DNA from: Leptolyngbyaceae cyanobacterium CSSed165cm_216
GTDB lineage: Bacteria; Cyanobacteriota; Cyanobacteriia; Phormidesmidales; Phormidesmidaceae
Assembly (NCBI GenBank): GCA_007135385.1
Contig: SLIY01000292.1
Span: 1-16,227 of the forward strand
Direction of reading: 5' to 3'
DNA length: 16,227 nt
Of this stretch, positions 6,910-14,693 are shown piece by piece; positions within the stretch are counted from its first letter, which is position 1, and every line of letters begins with the position of its first letter. The translations under genes and the position numbers were made by a program. The notes under the pieces are model-generated. The model was not told the DNA's origin, made no database searches, and saw only the letters and a program-made list of their open reading frames with translations.

Positions 6910-7000
6910 CAAACTCGGTCCGTTGGCCCTGTTGCTATAAAACTCTGGATCAGGATTTAGCTGGAACACTCTTAGAGACGTTGTCAAGCCAATAGGGTTG

Positions 7001-7005
7001 AAGGG
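7001..7005 (+). promoter_or_regulatory. Ribosome binding site favouring ATG 7014
   Basis: AAGGG lies 8 nt before the ATG at 7014 and 5 nt before an in-frame GTG at 7011. The spacing and codon type both favour ATG 7014 as the start of the pseudouridine synthase. Confidence 0.45.
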
Positions 7006-7013
7006 TAGCTGTG

Positions 7014-8660
7014 ATGGTTGTGCTGCATCCACTGGAGGATTTTCTTGATTTGAGTAGCGTGGTAGCAGGCGATCATGACGCCGACTACCATTACCAAGGG
7101 GTATGCCCCCGCACGGGGCAGCACCACACCTTGCCTCGCACCCAGCTAGCCAAAGCCATTGCCCAGGGGTTAATCACCCAGTTGGCCCAGGCGGTTCGCC
7201 ATGAAGGCAAAATGTACGGAGTGCTACTAGTACAGGATGCCGATGGGCAGCCCTGGGTGCTGAAGGCGTTTTCTGGACTATGGCAAGGGCAACGGCAGAT
7301 ACCGGGGTGGGTGCCGCCGATTCCGGGGCGCGATCGCATTGCCCTGCAAGAAGCCCAAACCCTAAACCAGCTGAACACCATCAAACACCGGCTAATGGTT
7401 TTGCAGCAGCTCCCCGAACGGCAAACCTATGCCCGGCTAGCCCAAGACTTTGGCCAACAGCGGCAGCAGCTAAATGCCATCCATCGCCAGCGGCAGCAAG
7501 CCCGGGCTCAGCAGCGTCAAGTTTATCAGGCCGCGATCGCAGGGGATGTTCTCGGCCAAGCGTTGGCTAAGTTAGACCAGCAAAGTCGCGGCGACAAAGC
7601 CGAGTTGAGAGCTTTTAAACAGAGGCAGCATAGCGCGCTGGCCCCCCTGGAAGTCACGATTCAGGCCGCCGATGGGGAGATTGCAGCCCTCAAGCGCCAG
7701 CGTCAGCACCTATCCCGCCAGCTTCAGGCCCAGATGCACGAGGTGTACACTCTCACCAACTTTGCTGGAGACTGGTTAGCGATTCAGGACCTGGCCACCC
7801 AGGGCAATCTGCCCACGGGAACTGGCGACTGCTGCGCCCCTAAGTTGTTACATTTTGCGGCCCAGCATGGGTTAATGCCCCTAGCCATGGCCGAATTTTG
7901 GTGGGGGCCAGCCCAGGCAGGCAAACAGCCAGGGCAGTTCTACGCAGCCTGTACAGAGCGATGCCAGCCGATTATGGGCTTTTTGCTGGGGGGGCTTGCG
8001 GGGCAACCAGTATCCTTATCCACCAGGCTGGAGCTGCCCATTCTCTATGAAGATGACGGGCTGATCGTGGTTAACAAACCGGCGGGGCTGTTGTCGGTAC
8101 CAGGGCGATATTGCGATCGCGCCGATAGCGTCTTGACGCGCTTGCAGCTCACCCAGCCCGAGGGAGCCTGCCTGAAGCCAGTGCATCGGCTAGATCAAGA
8201 CACCTCTGGGGTGTTGGTGCTGGCCCGCACCGCAGCGGCCCACCGCCATCTGAGCCAGCAGTTTCAGGAGCGTCAGGTGACTAAGGTATATGACGCCCTG
8301 CTCGACGGGGTACCTGCTCAACCAGTGGGGGTGATTGACCTCCCCCTATGGGGCGACCCAGCCCATCGCCCCCGGCAAGCCGTGGATTGGCAGCGGGGCA
8401 AACCTAGCCAAACCCAGTATCAGGTCATAGATCAACGGGGAAACACGACTCGGGTTACCTTTCAGCCTGTTACGGGACGTACCCATCAGATCCGAGTCCA
8501 TGCCGCCCATCCCCAAGGGTTAAATGCCCCCATTCAGGGCGATCGCCTTTATGGATGCTGCACCCCAGGGCAGCGGCTCTGTCTCCATGCCAGTCGCCTG
8601 GGGGTGCAGCATCCCCGCACCAATCGCTGGATCGAGTGGGTGGTTGATGCCCCATTCTGA
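7014..8660 (+). CDS. RluA-family pseudouridine synthase with long N-terminal extension
   Basis: This is a 548-residue protein if the ATG at 7014 is used. The C-terminal part (about 340-548) is a standard RluA catalytic domain. It has ILYEDDGLIVVNKPAGLLSVPG, then HRLDQDTSG with catalytic D394, then GRTHQIRVH near the end. Such enzymes isomerise uridine to pseudouridine in rRNA or tRNA. The first 340 residues are not the usual S4 domain. They comprise a conserved-looking N-terminal block, a long charged Q/R-rich helical stretch (about 110-245) that should form a coiled coil, and a segment with CC at 273-274 and CxxxC at 313-317. RluA proteins with this long form occur in cyanobacteria and some proteobacteria. 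The RNA site modified cannot be predicted. The gene stands alone, with about 120 bp before it and 299 bp after it. Confidence 0.9.
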   Translation: MVVLHPLEDFLDLSSVVAGDHDADYHYQGVCPRTGQHHTLPRTQLAKAIAQGLITQLAQAVRHEGKMYGVLLVQDADGQPWVLKAFSGLWQGQRQIPGWVPPIPGRDRIALQEAQTLNQLNTIKHRLMVLQQLPERQTYARLAQDFGQQRQQLNAIHRQRQQARAQQRQVYQAAIAGDVLGQALAKLDQQSRGDKAELRAFKQRQHSALAPLEVTIQAADGEIAALKRQRQHLSRQLQAQMHEVYTLTNFAGDWLAIQDLATQGNLPTGTGDCCAPKLLHFAAQHGLMPLAMAEFWWGPAQAGKQPGQFYAACTERCQPIMGFLLGGLAGQPVSLSTRLELPILYEDDGLIVVNKPAGLLSVPGRYCDRADSVLTRLQLTQPEGACLKPVHRLDQDTSGVLVLARTAAAHRHLSQQFQERQVTKVYDALLDGVPAQPVGVIDLPLWGDPAHRPRQAVDWQRGKPSQTQYQVIDQRGNTTRVTFQPVTGRTHQIRVHAAHPQGLNAPIQGDRLYGCCTPGQRLCLHASRLGVQHPRTNRWIEWVVDAPF

Positions 8661-8664
8661 GACC

Positions 8665-8686
8665 GGGCAGGCACACCAGTCTGCCC
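8665..8686 (+). repeat. Hairpin GGGCAG-N10-CTGCCC after the pseudouridine synthase gene
   Basis: A 6-bp perfect stem with a 10-nt loop starts 4 bp after the stop codon. No T-run follows. It resembles GC-rich dispersed repeats common between cyanobacterial genes and may also help end transcription. Confidence 0.5.
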
Positions 8687-8949
8687 CTACGTATCTTCCC
8701 TATGCTCCGGAATGCCCATCTGCGCATGGACACACAGGTCCGCCCCCATCTCCCCCACCCTCCGGGAATCCGCTCCAAGTCTACCCCCCCATCCCCCTCC
8801 CACATTTTTGTCGCGTTATGTAACAACAGTTTCTGAGTCAAGTAGAAAGGTACTTTATACTTCCCTCATTCATCGCGCTGGACGATCGCACCTCCATGGG
8901 ACCACCCCTATCACTGCGCTCTGGCTGCTGCTCAACTCTGTTACCGATG

Positions 8950-8956
8950 AGGAAAG
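8950..8956 (+). promoter_or_regulatory. Ribosome binding site for GTG start of gltS
   Basis: AGGAAAG lies 3 nt before the GTG at 8960. No ATG near the expected N-terminus exists in this frame, so this site decides the start. The close spacing resembles that of csaB and the PBP4-type gene. Confidence 0.5.
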
Positions 8957-8959
8957 CTG

Positions 8960-10405
8960 GTGTTTAATCTACGGACGGCTCTCTTTGCCTTTATACTGCT
9001 GGCCCTCTTGCTGTTAGCAGGGCGCTACTTAAAGCAAAAAATTGGTTGGTTTCAAAAGCTTTATCTGCCTGCCTCGGTTGTGGCCGGGGTGTTAGCCCTG
9101 CTGCTGGGGCCAGAGGTGCTGGGGTCGATTGTCACCGCGATCGCTGGGGAGGATACCCTGCTATCGGGGGGCCTATTCGCAGAAGACATTCGCACCGTGT
9201 GGTCCCAGTCTCCGGGGGTCTTTATCAACATTGTGTTTGCTGCCCTGTTTTTAGGGGAAACGATTCCTTCGCCTCGGATGATTTGGCGGCGGGCGGCTCC
9301 CCAGGTGGTGTTTGGTCAGACCTTGGCCTGGGGTCAATATGTGGTGGGGATTTTAGCCACCCTGCTGATTTTGGGACCGCTGTTTGACGTTAACCCGATG
9401 GCCGCTGCCCTGATTGAAATTGGCTTTGAAGGCGGCCATGGTACAGCAGGCGGGATGGTTGACACCCTAGCCGAGCTTGGCTTTGAAGATGGAGGCGACT
9501 TGGCCATTGGTCTAGCCACGGTGGGGATTGTGTCGGGGATTATTATTGGCACCGCCCTGGCTGACTGGGGGCGTCGCAAGGGCCATGTGGATACCGTCAG
9601 CCGCCGGGTGATGGAACCAGAGGAAATTCCTGATCTTAACGTGATGGCTGAGACCCCTGAGATTCGGCGACGGCGAGCACACCTGCTGCGTAACCTGCTA
9701 ATTGACCCACTGTCGATTAACTTTGCAATTGTGGGGGCCGCGATCGCAGTGGGCTGGTTAATTCTGGAAGCCCTAAAGTGGTTTGAATCGGTGACATGGG
9801 CTGCTGATGGCGGGTTTGCGGTGTTTCAGTACGTACCGCTATTCCCCCTAGCGCTGGTTGGCGGCATCATTGTCCAGTCCCTCCTCAATCGCCTGGGGCT
9901 GAGCGCCTTGGTGATTCGATCCATGACCCAAAACATTGCTGGGGTGGCCCTGGATGTGGTGGTTATTTCTGCGATCGCGTCTATTTCACTGCGGGTAATT
10001 GGCGACAACCTGGGGGCGTTCTTAGTGCTCAGTGTTGTCGGTATAGCCTGGAATGTGCTGGTCTTCCTGTGGTGGGCGCCGCGGGTTTTCCCCAGTTACT
10101 GGTTTGAGAAGGGCATTGGCGACCTAGGGCAGTCTATGGGGGTAACAGCCACGGGCATTTTGCTGCTGCGCATGGTGGACCCTGACAACAGCACCGGAGC
10201 GTTTGAGGGCTTCGCCTACAAGCAGCTGTTTTTTGAGCCGATTGTCGGCGGTGGTCTGTTTACGGCGGCGTCGCCAGCCTTGATCAATAGTTTTGGCTTG
10301 ATGCCGGTCCTTTTTCTGACCGGTGGCCTGCTGATCTTTTGGATGTTGGTTGGCTACTTTTTAATTCGCCAAGAGCGTCGCCGTCCTTCCGCCTCGGGCG
10401 TTTAG
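8960..10405 (+). CDS. gltS: Sodium/glutamate symporter, GltS (ESS) family
   Basis: This 481-residue polytopic membrane protein imports glutamate with sodium in characterised relatives. The diagnostic ESS motif GFEGGHGTAGG appears at 155-165 (GGHG at 158-161), in one of two pseudo-symmetric halves. The second half contains VTATGILLLRMVDPDN and FFEPIVGGG near the end. The protein is longer than the roughly 400-residue E. coli GltS. The extra length is partly a charged cytoplasmic loop at about 202-250 joining the halves (RRKGHVDTVSRR, PEIRRRRAHLLR). Cyanobacterial relatives of similar length exist. The start is GTG, with AGGAAAG upstream. Substrate range beyond glutamate is not predictable, and some ESS members may carry other dicarboxylates. 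The gene appears to be a single transcription unit. Confidence 0.88.
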   Translation: MFNLRTALFAFILLALLLLAGRYLKQKIGWFQKLYLPASVVAGVLALLLGPEVLGSIVTAIAGEDTLLSGGLFAEDIRTVWSQSPGVFINIVFAALFLGETIPSPRMIWRRAAPQVVFGQTLAWGQYVVGILATLLILGPLFDVNPMAAALIEIGFEGGHGTAGGMVDTLAELGFEDGGDLAIGLATVGIVSGIIIGTALADWGRRKGHVDTVSRRVMEPEEIPDLNVMAETPEIRRRRAHLLRNLLIDPLSINFAIVGAAIAVGWLILEALKWFESVTWAADGGFAVFQYVPLFPLALVGGIIVQSLLNRLGLSALVIRSMTQNIAGVALDVVVISAIASISLRVIGDNLGAFLVLSVVGIAWNVLVFLWWAPRVFPSYWFEKGIGDLGQSMGVTATGILLLRMVDPDNSTGAFEGFAYKQLFFEPIVGGGLFTAASPALINSFGLMPVLFLTGGLLIFWMLVGYFLIRQERRRPSASGV

Positions 10406-10480
10406 CCTAGGAATGGACGTAGGACTGACTCTGAGGGATCATGGGAGTACTGCTATAGATTTTGGTAGGTGGGCTGACCC
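10406..10480. promoter_or_regulatory. Intergenic region, possible promoter of the three-gene envelope cluster
   Basis: This 75-bp gap contains a -10-like TATAGA at 10454-10459 without a convincing -35 at 16-18 bp. AGGTGGG (10467-10473) is a plausible ribosome binding site, 7 nt before ATG 10481. The evidence is weak. Confidence 0.3.
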
Positions 10481-11482
10481 ATGACATCCAATCACCCCGA
10501 GGGTCCCGATCAGAATCCTGCTGTTCCTGATGGGGAAGAACAGCAAGGGCTGCCAGAGGTGCGCGATCCAGAGATACGCGATATTGTGAGTAGCTCCGCA
10601 CAGGATGAGGCTATTCCAGATCTGGATAGCCCAGAGAGTCCAGAGGAGGCTGCGACCCAGTCGACCCAGTCACCTGAGCCCGCTGAAGCCATGCCCATCC
10701 AATCCTCAGCCTCCCCGCTGGCGGCAGAGTCGTTCCCAGCGACCGATAGGTCCTCTCAGTCGTCCCTCGACCCAGGTTCAGTGCCTTCGACTGGCCCAGA
10801 CAATGGAGCACATCGGTCTTCTCAAACTAAGGGGCGGCAGATCCTTGACCAGGCCCTGAGAGCACTATCCACTGGAATCAGAGGGGGCAAAAAAGGAGTG
10901 CGCTGGCTGCGATCGCAGTTGCCCCCCACCTGGCAGCGTCGTCTATCTGAAGAGGCGCTAGCCGCCCTGCTGTTGGGGGTATTGGTGGTGCTGCTAGTGC
11001 TATGGAACCCCCTAGGATCGAGGTCATCGACCACAACGGTGGTGGTCCCTAAGGGCGATGGTGCGGTCTTGCCATTAGAGCCGTCCACAACGGACGCCGC
11101 AGGCGGTAGCGACAGCCCAGCGACGGCGGATGATCTGACTCCCCCAACCTCCTCCCCAGACCAAACCCTGATCGCTGATATCCAAGCCCAGGTCAGTGAC
11201 CTCAGTCGGGCCTATGCCGCTGGGCTGATTCAATCGGTGCAGGTAAACCTGGCCGACAGTACGTTGGTGGTGAATGTCAACGAGAGCTGGTACGGGCTAC
11301 TGCAAACCCAACAGGAGACTGTGGCCCAAGACATTTACGATCGCGCCCAAGGCTTAGATTTCGCCACCCTACAACTCTGCGATCCTGAGGGCACGGTGGT
11401 GGCCCGCAACCCAGTGGTGGGTAACCAGATGATTATTCTGCGGCGTCATCGGCCAGGGGAGGCTGACCTATTGGCGACCTAG
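10481..11482 (+). CDS. Single-pass membrane protein of unknown function with conserved C-terminal domain
   Basis: This 333-residue protein has three parts. Residues 1-130 are acidic and rich in P, S, E and Q, with many SPE/TQS-like short motifs, and look disordered. A basic stretch follows (about 131-155: GGKKGVRWLRSQLP, WQRR). A membrane helix lies at about 160-178 (LLLGVLVVLLVLW). After a P/T/S linker comes a compact domain at about 230-328 with ADSTLVVNVNESWYGLL, QQETVAQDIYDRAQGLDF and VVARNPVVGNQMIILRR. I read the topology as N-in, C-out because the basic residues precede the helix. I do not recognise a named family, though the C-terminal domain has the look of a conserved cyanobacterial protein. 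It lies 39 bp ahead of the secreted hydrolase gene and probably shares its transcript. Confidence 0.8.
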   Translation: MTSNHPEGPDQNPAVPDGEEQQGLPEVRDPEIRDIVSSSAQDEAIPDLDSPESPEEAATQSTQSPEPAEAMPIQSSASPLAAESFPATDRSSQSSLDPGSVPSTGPDNGAHRSSQTKGRQILDQALRALSTGIRGGKKGVRWLRSQLPPTWQRRLSEEALAALLLGVLVVLLVLWNPLGSRSSTTTVVVPKGDGAVLPLEPSTTDAAGGSDSPATADDLTPPTSSPDQTLIADIQAQVSDLSRAYAAGLIQSVQVNLADSTLVVNVNESWYGLLQTQQETVAQDIYDRAQGLDFATLQLCDPEGTVVARNPVVGNQMIILRRHRPGEADLLAT

Positions 11483-11497
11483 AGGCTAAGCTCTAGG
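11478..11497 (+). other. Hairpin overlapping the stop codon of the membrane protein gene
   Basis: CCTAGAG-GCTAAG-CTCTAGG is a 7-bp perfect stem with a 6-nt loop. The TAG stop at 11480-11482 is inside the left arm. No T-tract follows. It could be an attenuator, an RNA-processing site or a weak terminator between genes one and two of the cluster. Confidence 0.55.
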
Positions 11498-11521
11498 GGT
11501 GCCTCTAGAAGATTAACTGTC

Positions 11522-13183
11522 ATGTTTGGCTGCTCTCGAATTTCGATACGGGCTGGGCTGCTGGCCCTGGGGCTAGCTTTGGCGGCGGCCTTACCTGGGG
11601 CGGCCGCAGAGGAAATTTTCTTCAAATTTGGGCCACTGGTGCGCTCAATCCGGGTCAGTTCCCTAGAGGCCCTGGTTCAGGAGGGGGTGATTGAAGATGA
11701 CTTAGCCTTTTATATTCAGGTGATTGGGCTCTCAGACGCCGAAGTCGATCAGTTTCGCACGGCCATTGCTCGCCCGGTTGAGGTGGACGGCGTCTTGCTC
11801 AGCCGCTTCCTTTATAGCGCCATGGGGGAAGACTTACTTGGCCGGATTGGCTCAGTCATGCGGCTACGCAGTGGCTCCAATGGCGAGCGGGCTTTGCGGG
11901 CAGCTCTGGTGAATGCCGCCCTATCCGAGCAAGGATTCTCCACCATTAGTGTGATTCGCCACCTGCCGACCAACATGCAGGTGAATGTGGCCGATGTGCA
12001 GGCTGTAGCTAGGGCCGTTACCCAGGTGGTCGAGGCCACCGAAGCCTCGATCGCCCAACTGGCTACCCTGACAACCACCCAGGCGCTGCAAGAACCTCCA
12101 GTCGACTACAGCACTCTACCCGACCTGACCCAGCCCGGCCGTTTGGAGGTAGACATCCAGCGATTTAATTGGGTGGATGACCAACGCGATCGCGCCCTGT
12201 CTGTGGATGTGGTGCGGCCTCGCAGTTGGCGGCCCGGCCCGGCCCCCGTGATGGTGTTTTCCCACGGATTGTCTGCAGACCCCGCATCCCGCCACCGCTG
12301 GGCCTCTCACCTGGCCTCCCATGGGATTGTGGTGGTACTGCCTCAGCATCCCGGCAGCGATAGCATCCACACGGCTAATTTTCGTGATGGCTTGCGATCA
12401 GACTTGTTTGACTCCCAAGACTTTATCGATCGCCCCCTTGACATCAGCTTTGTGCTTGATCAGCTAGAAAACCTCAATGCCACAGCGTTTGACGGTCGCC
12501 TTGACCTGGGCCAGGTGGGGGTAGGGGGCCATTCCTTTGGGGGCTACACCGCCCTAGCCGTGGCGGGGGCAACGCTGGATTTCGACCATCTAGAAGCGGC
12601 CTGCGATCGCCGATTTATTCACATCAACGTTTCCCTACTGTTGCAATGCCAGGCCCTACAGTTACCCCGCCAAGACTACAAGTTTTATGATCCACGGGTG
12701 GCCGCTATTTTCCTTGTCAACCCGGTCAACAGCAGCGTCTTTAGTCCCGACAGCCTGGCCACCCTCGACAGTCCCGTCCTAGTGCTAGCCGGTAGCCACG
12801 ACCCCGCCACCCCAGCCGTGTTTGAACAGCTCGGCACCTTTAACTGGTTCACCACGGACAGCCGCTCTATCGGGCTGATTGAAGGCCAGGCCCACGTGGA
12901 CCTCTCGGCTTTAGATGCTGGGCTGTCTAACCTGATCGCTGGCATCCCAGGGTTAACCCTGGCGGAACCAGATTTGGTTGATCGCTACCTCAAAGCCCTG
13001 GGGCTGGCCTTCACCGAGCGATATGTGGCGCGGCGGGTCGACTACCGGGTATTCTTGCGGGCTGCCTACGCCAAACACCTCAGCCAAACAGAGCCCTTCA
13101 GGCTGCTGATGATCAACGCTGGAGACGCCATCGAACAAGATCTGATCACCCCCCTAGAACAATTGCCTCAGCTCCTAGAATAA
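11522..13183 (+). CDS. Secreted DUF1400 alpha/beta hydrolase
   Basis: This 553-residue protein begins with a signal peptide (about 1-29, ending GAAA-EE). A DUF1400 region follows (about 30-155: KFGPLVRSIRVSSLEAL, GEDLLGRIGSVMRLRSG), a domain typical of cyanobacterial hydrolases. The alpha/beta hydrolase fold starts near 235 with PVMVFSHGLSADP. The nucleophile elbow GGHSFGG puts S338 as the catalytic serine, and D427 (AGSHDPATP) and H458 (GQAHVD) complete a likely triad. The family resembles the PAF-acetylhydrolase/dienelactone-hydrolase group. The substrate is unknown; an ester of lipid or envelope glycan is plausible for an exported enzyme. It sits 37 bp before a PBP4-type carboxypeptidase gene. 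The ATG at 11522 has no strong ribosome binding site but fits the signal peptide. Confidence 0.88.
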   Translation: MFGCSRISIRAGLLALGLALAAALPGAAAEEIFFKFGPLVRSIRVSSLEALVQEGVIEDDLAFYIQVIGLSDAEVDQFRTAIARPVEVDGVLLSRFLYSAMGEDLLGRIGSVMRLRSGSNGERALRAALVNAALSEQGFSTISVIRHLPTNMQVNVADVQAVARAVTQVVEATEASIAQLATLTTTQALQEPPVDYSTLPDLTQPGRLEVDIQRFNWVDDQRDRALSVDVVRPRSWRPGPAPVMVFSHGLSADPASRHRWASHLASHGIVVVLPQHPGSDSIHTANFRDGLRSDLFDSQDFIDRPLDISFVLDQLENLNATAFDGRLDLGQVGVGGHSFGGYTALAVAGATLDFDHLEAACDRRFIHINVSLLLQCQALQLPRQDYKFYDPRVAAIFLVNPVNSSVFSPDSLATLDSPVLVLAGSHDPATPAVFEQLGTFNWFTTDSRSIGLIEGQAHVDLSALDAGLSNLIAGIPGLTLAEPDLVDRYLKALGLAFTERYVARRVDYRVFLRAAYAKHLSQTEPFRLLMINAGDAIEQDLITPLEQLPQLLE

Positions 13184-13220
13184 CCAGCAGAGCCTGATCA
13201 ACTTTAATCCGGAGAAGCCC

Positions 13221-14693
13221 ATGGGGATACGAACCCAACCCATGCCCACCTGGTTACGCCCTCTATGCCTGGGGCTAATCGGACTAGTGATGACAGCGGA
13301 GCCCGGTGAGGCTAAACTTTGCCCAGCCCAGTTAGGACCACAGATTAACCAGGTGCTGAACCAGGCCCCCCTGGATACCGCCCATGTGGGCATCCTACTG
13401 CAAACCCAGGCTCAGGCAGCCAGCGATCGCCGCACCCTGTACGATCGCCAGAGTCACCGGCTGTTCACCCCAGCCTCGAATGTCAAACTACTGACCACAG
13501 CGGCCGCCCTGCATCACCTGGGACCGAATCACCGCTGGCAGACCACCGTCACCAGCACCCCTGGCCCTGGGGAACTGGCCGTCCTGCAGGTGCGCGGCCA
13601 GGGGGACCCCACCCTAACTGAAGATCAGCTGCAATCCCTGGCCCAGCAGCTACACGATCAAGGCATCACCCAGGTCAGCCGCCTGGTACTGGACGACAGT
13701 TACTTTCCGGGGCCAGCCACCAACCCCACCTGGGAGTGGGGTGACGCCCAGTTTGCCTACGGGGCCCCGGCTAACAGCCTGATTTTGAACCAAAATGCCC
13801 GCATGGTAGAGGTAACCCCCACCCAGGTGGGACAGCCCCTGGAGATTCTCTGGCCTGACGGCCAGCCCCCCTGGCCTACCCTCAACTACAGCCGCACCGT
13901 GGCCACCGCCGACGCAGCCGAACCAGTCAGGCTGTGGCGGGCGGGCCATGGCGACCCGATCCAGGCCACAGGTCAGATGGCGGTGGGAGCCTCCCCCCGG
14001 CGGCTGAACCTGGCGGTGCTCAACCCGGCCCAGCAATTTGGCGTGGCACTGCGTCGGGTCCTAGAAGCAGAGTCGATTACGGTGTTGCAAACCCTGGTCA
14101 CCACCACCACGGCGCCGCCGCCTGGCGATCCCCTGGCCACGCTCCAGTCGCCGCCCCTGGCTGAGGTACTGGTGCCCACGAACCAAGACAGCAACAATCT
14201 CTATGCCGAGGTACTGCTAAACACCTTAGGGGTGACCTATGGCGGCGATCGCCCCAGGGATGCCAGCCAGGCCGGTGCCGCCGCCGTTAAAACCCTGCTA
14301 TCTGACCTAGGGGTGACCAGCGACCCCCTGCGGTTGGCGGATGGATCGGGGCTATCTCGCCATAACCTAGTCACCCCGATGGCCCTGGTGGAGACCCTGC
14401 AAGCCATGGCGTACCATCCGGAGGCTGAGGTGTTTCAAAATTCCCTGGCTGTGGCTGGGGTCAGCGGTACCCTGCGCAATCGGTTGGTCAATACGTCCCT
14501 GCAGGGCCGCTTGCAGGGGAAAACCGGGGCCCTCACCGGTAATGTCTCCCTATCCGGCTATGTGCAGCCGCCCAATTACGACCCCCTGGTGTTCACCATG
14601 GTGATTAACCAGGCTAATCAGCACGCCAGTGTCCTGCGCCAGGGGATTGACGAGGTGCTGCAACTGGTGGGGCAGTTGTCTCGGGAGTGTTAG
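13221..14693 (+). CDS. dacB: D-alanyl-D-alanine carboxypeptidase/endopeptidase, PBP4 (S13) family
   Basis: This 490-residue penicillin-binding protein cleaves the terminal D-Ala of peptidoglycan side chains and, in characterised relatives, also D-Ala-meso-diaminopimelate cross-links. All three active-site motifs are present: SxxK as SNVK (S86, K89), SxN as SNN (S324-N326) and KTG (434-436). The wide spacing between the first two is typical of S13 enzymes with their inserted domains. A signal peptide is visible at about 1-31 (hydrophobic LCLGLIGLVM, cleavage near GEA-K), so it acts in the periplasm. The ATG at 13221 has GGAGAAG at 13211-13217. A second ATG at residue 8 would keep the signal peptide. 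It is the last gene of the three-gene + strand group. Its stop overlaps the stop of the opposing MFS gene. Confidence 0.93.
   Translation: MGIRTQPMPTWLRPLCLGLIGLVMTAEPGEAKLCPAQLGPQINQVLNQAPLDTAHVGILLQTQAQAASDRRTLYDRQSHRLFTPASNVKLLTTAAALHHLGPNHRWQTTVTSTPGPGELAVLQVRGQGDPTLTEDQLQSLAQQLHDQGITQVSRLVLDDSYFPGPATNPTWEWGDAQFAYGAPANSLILNQNARMVEVTPTQVGQPLEILWPDGQPPWPTLNYSRTVATADAAEPVRLWRAGHGDPIQATGQMAVGASPRRLNLAVLNPAQQFGVALRRVLEAESITVLQTLVTTTTAPPPGDPLATLQSPPLAEVLVPTNQDSNNLYAEVLLNTLGVTYGGDRPRDASQAGAAAVKTLLSDLGVTSDPLRLADGSGLSRHNLVTPMALVETLQAMAYHPEAEVFQNSLAVAGVSGTLRNRLVNTSLQGRLQGKTGALTGNVSLSGYVQPPNYDPLVFTMVINQANQHASVLRQGIDEVLQLVGQLSREC

Larger units (their letters stand above)
8661..8959. other. 299-bp intergenic region with hairpins, C-rich tract and possible promoter
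   Basis: No gene is supported here. From left to right it holds: a hairpin GGGCAG-N10-CTGCCC (8665-8686); a smaller inverted repeat GGAC/GTCC (8728-8741) in REP-like sequence; a strongly pyrimidine-rich stretch (about 8742-8810); and AT-richer sequence with a candidate -10 TATACT at 8856-8861 but no good -35. The last part probably carries the gltS promoter. Confidence 0.5.

Noticed and set aside
8665..8686. Rho-independent terminator after the pseudouridine synthase gene
   Set aside because: The stem is good but no T-tract follows, and the sequence looks like a dispersed repeat; kept only as a hairpin.
8842..8860. Possible NtcA site (GTA-N8-TAC) upstream of gltS
   Set aside because: The GTA and TAC pairs here are separated by 6 and 5 bases, not 8, so they do not match the consensus.
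13650..14036. Open frame of 128 codons on the - strand within the PBP4-type gene
   Set aside because: Antisense shadow of a gene with all three PBP motifs; long antisense frames are expected in GC-rich DNA.
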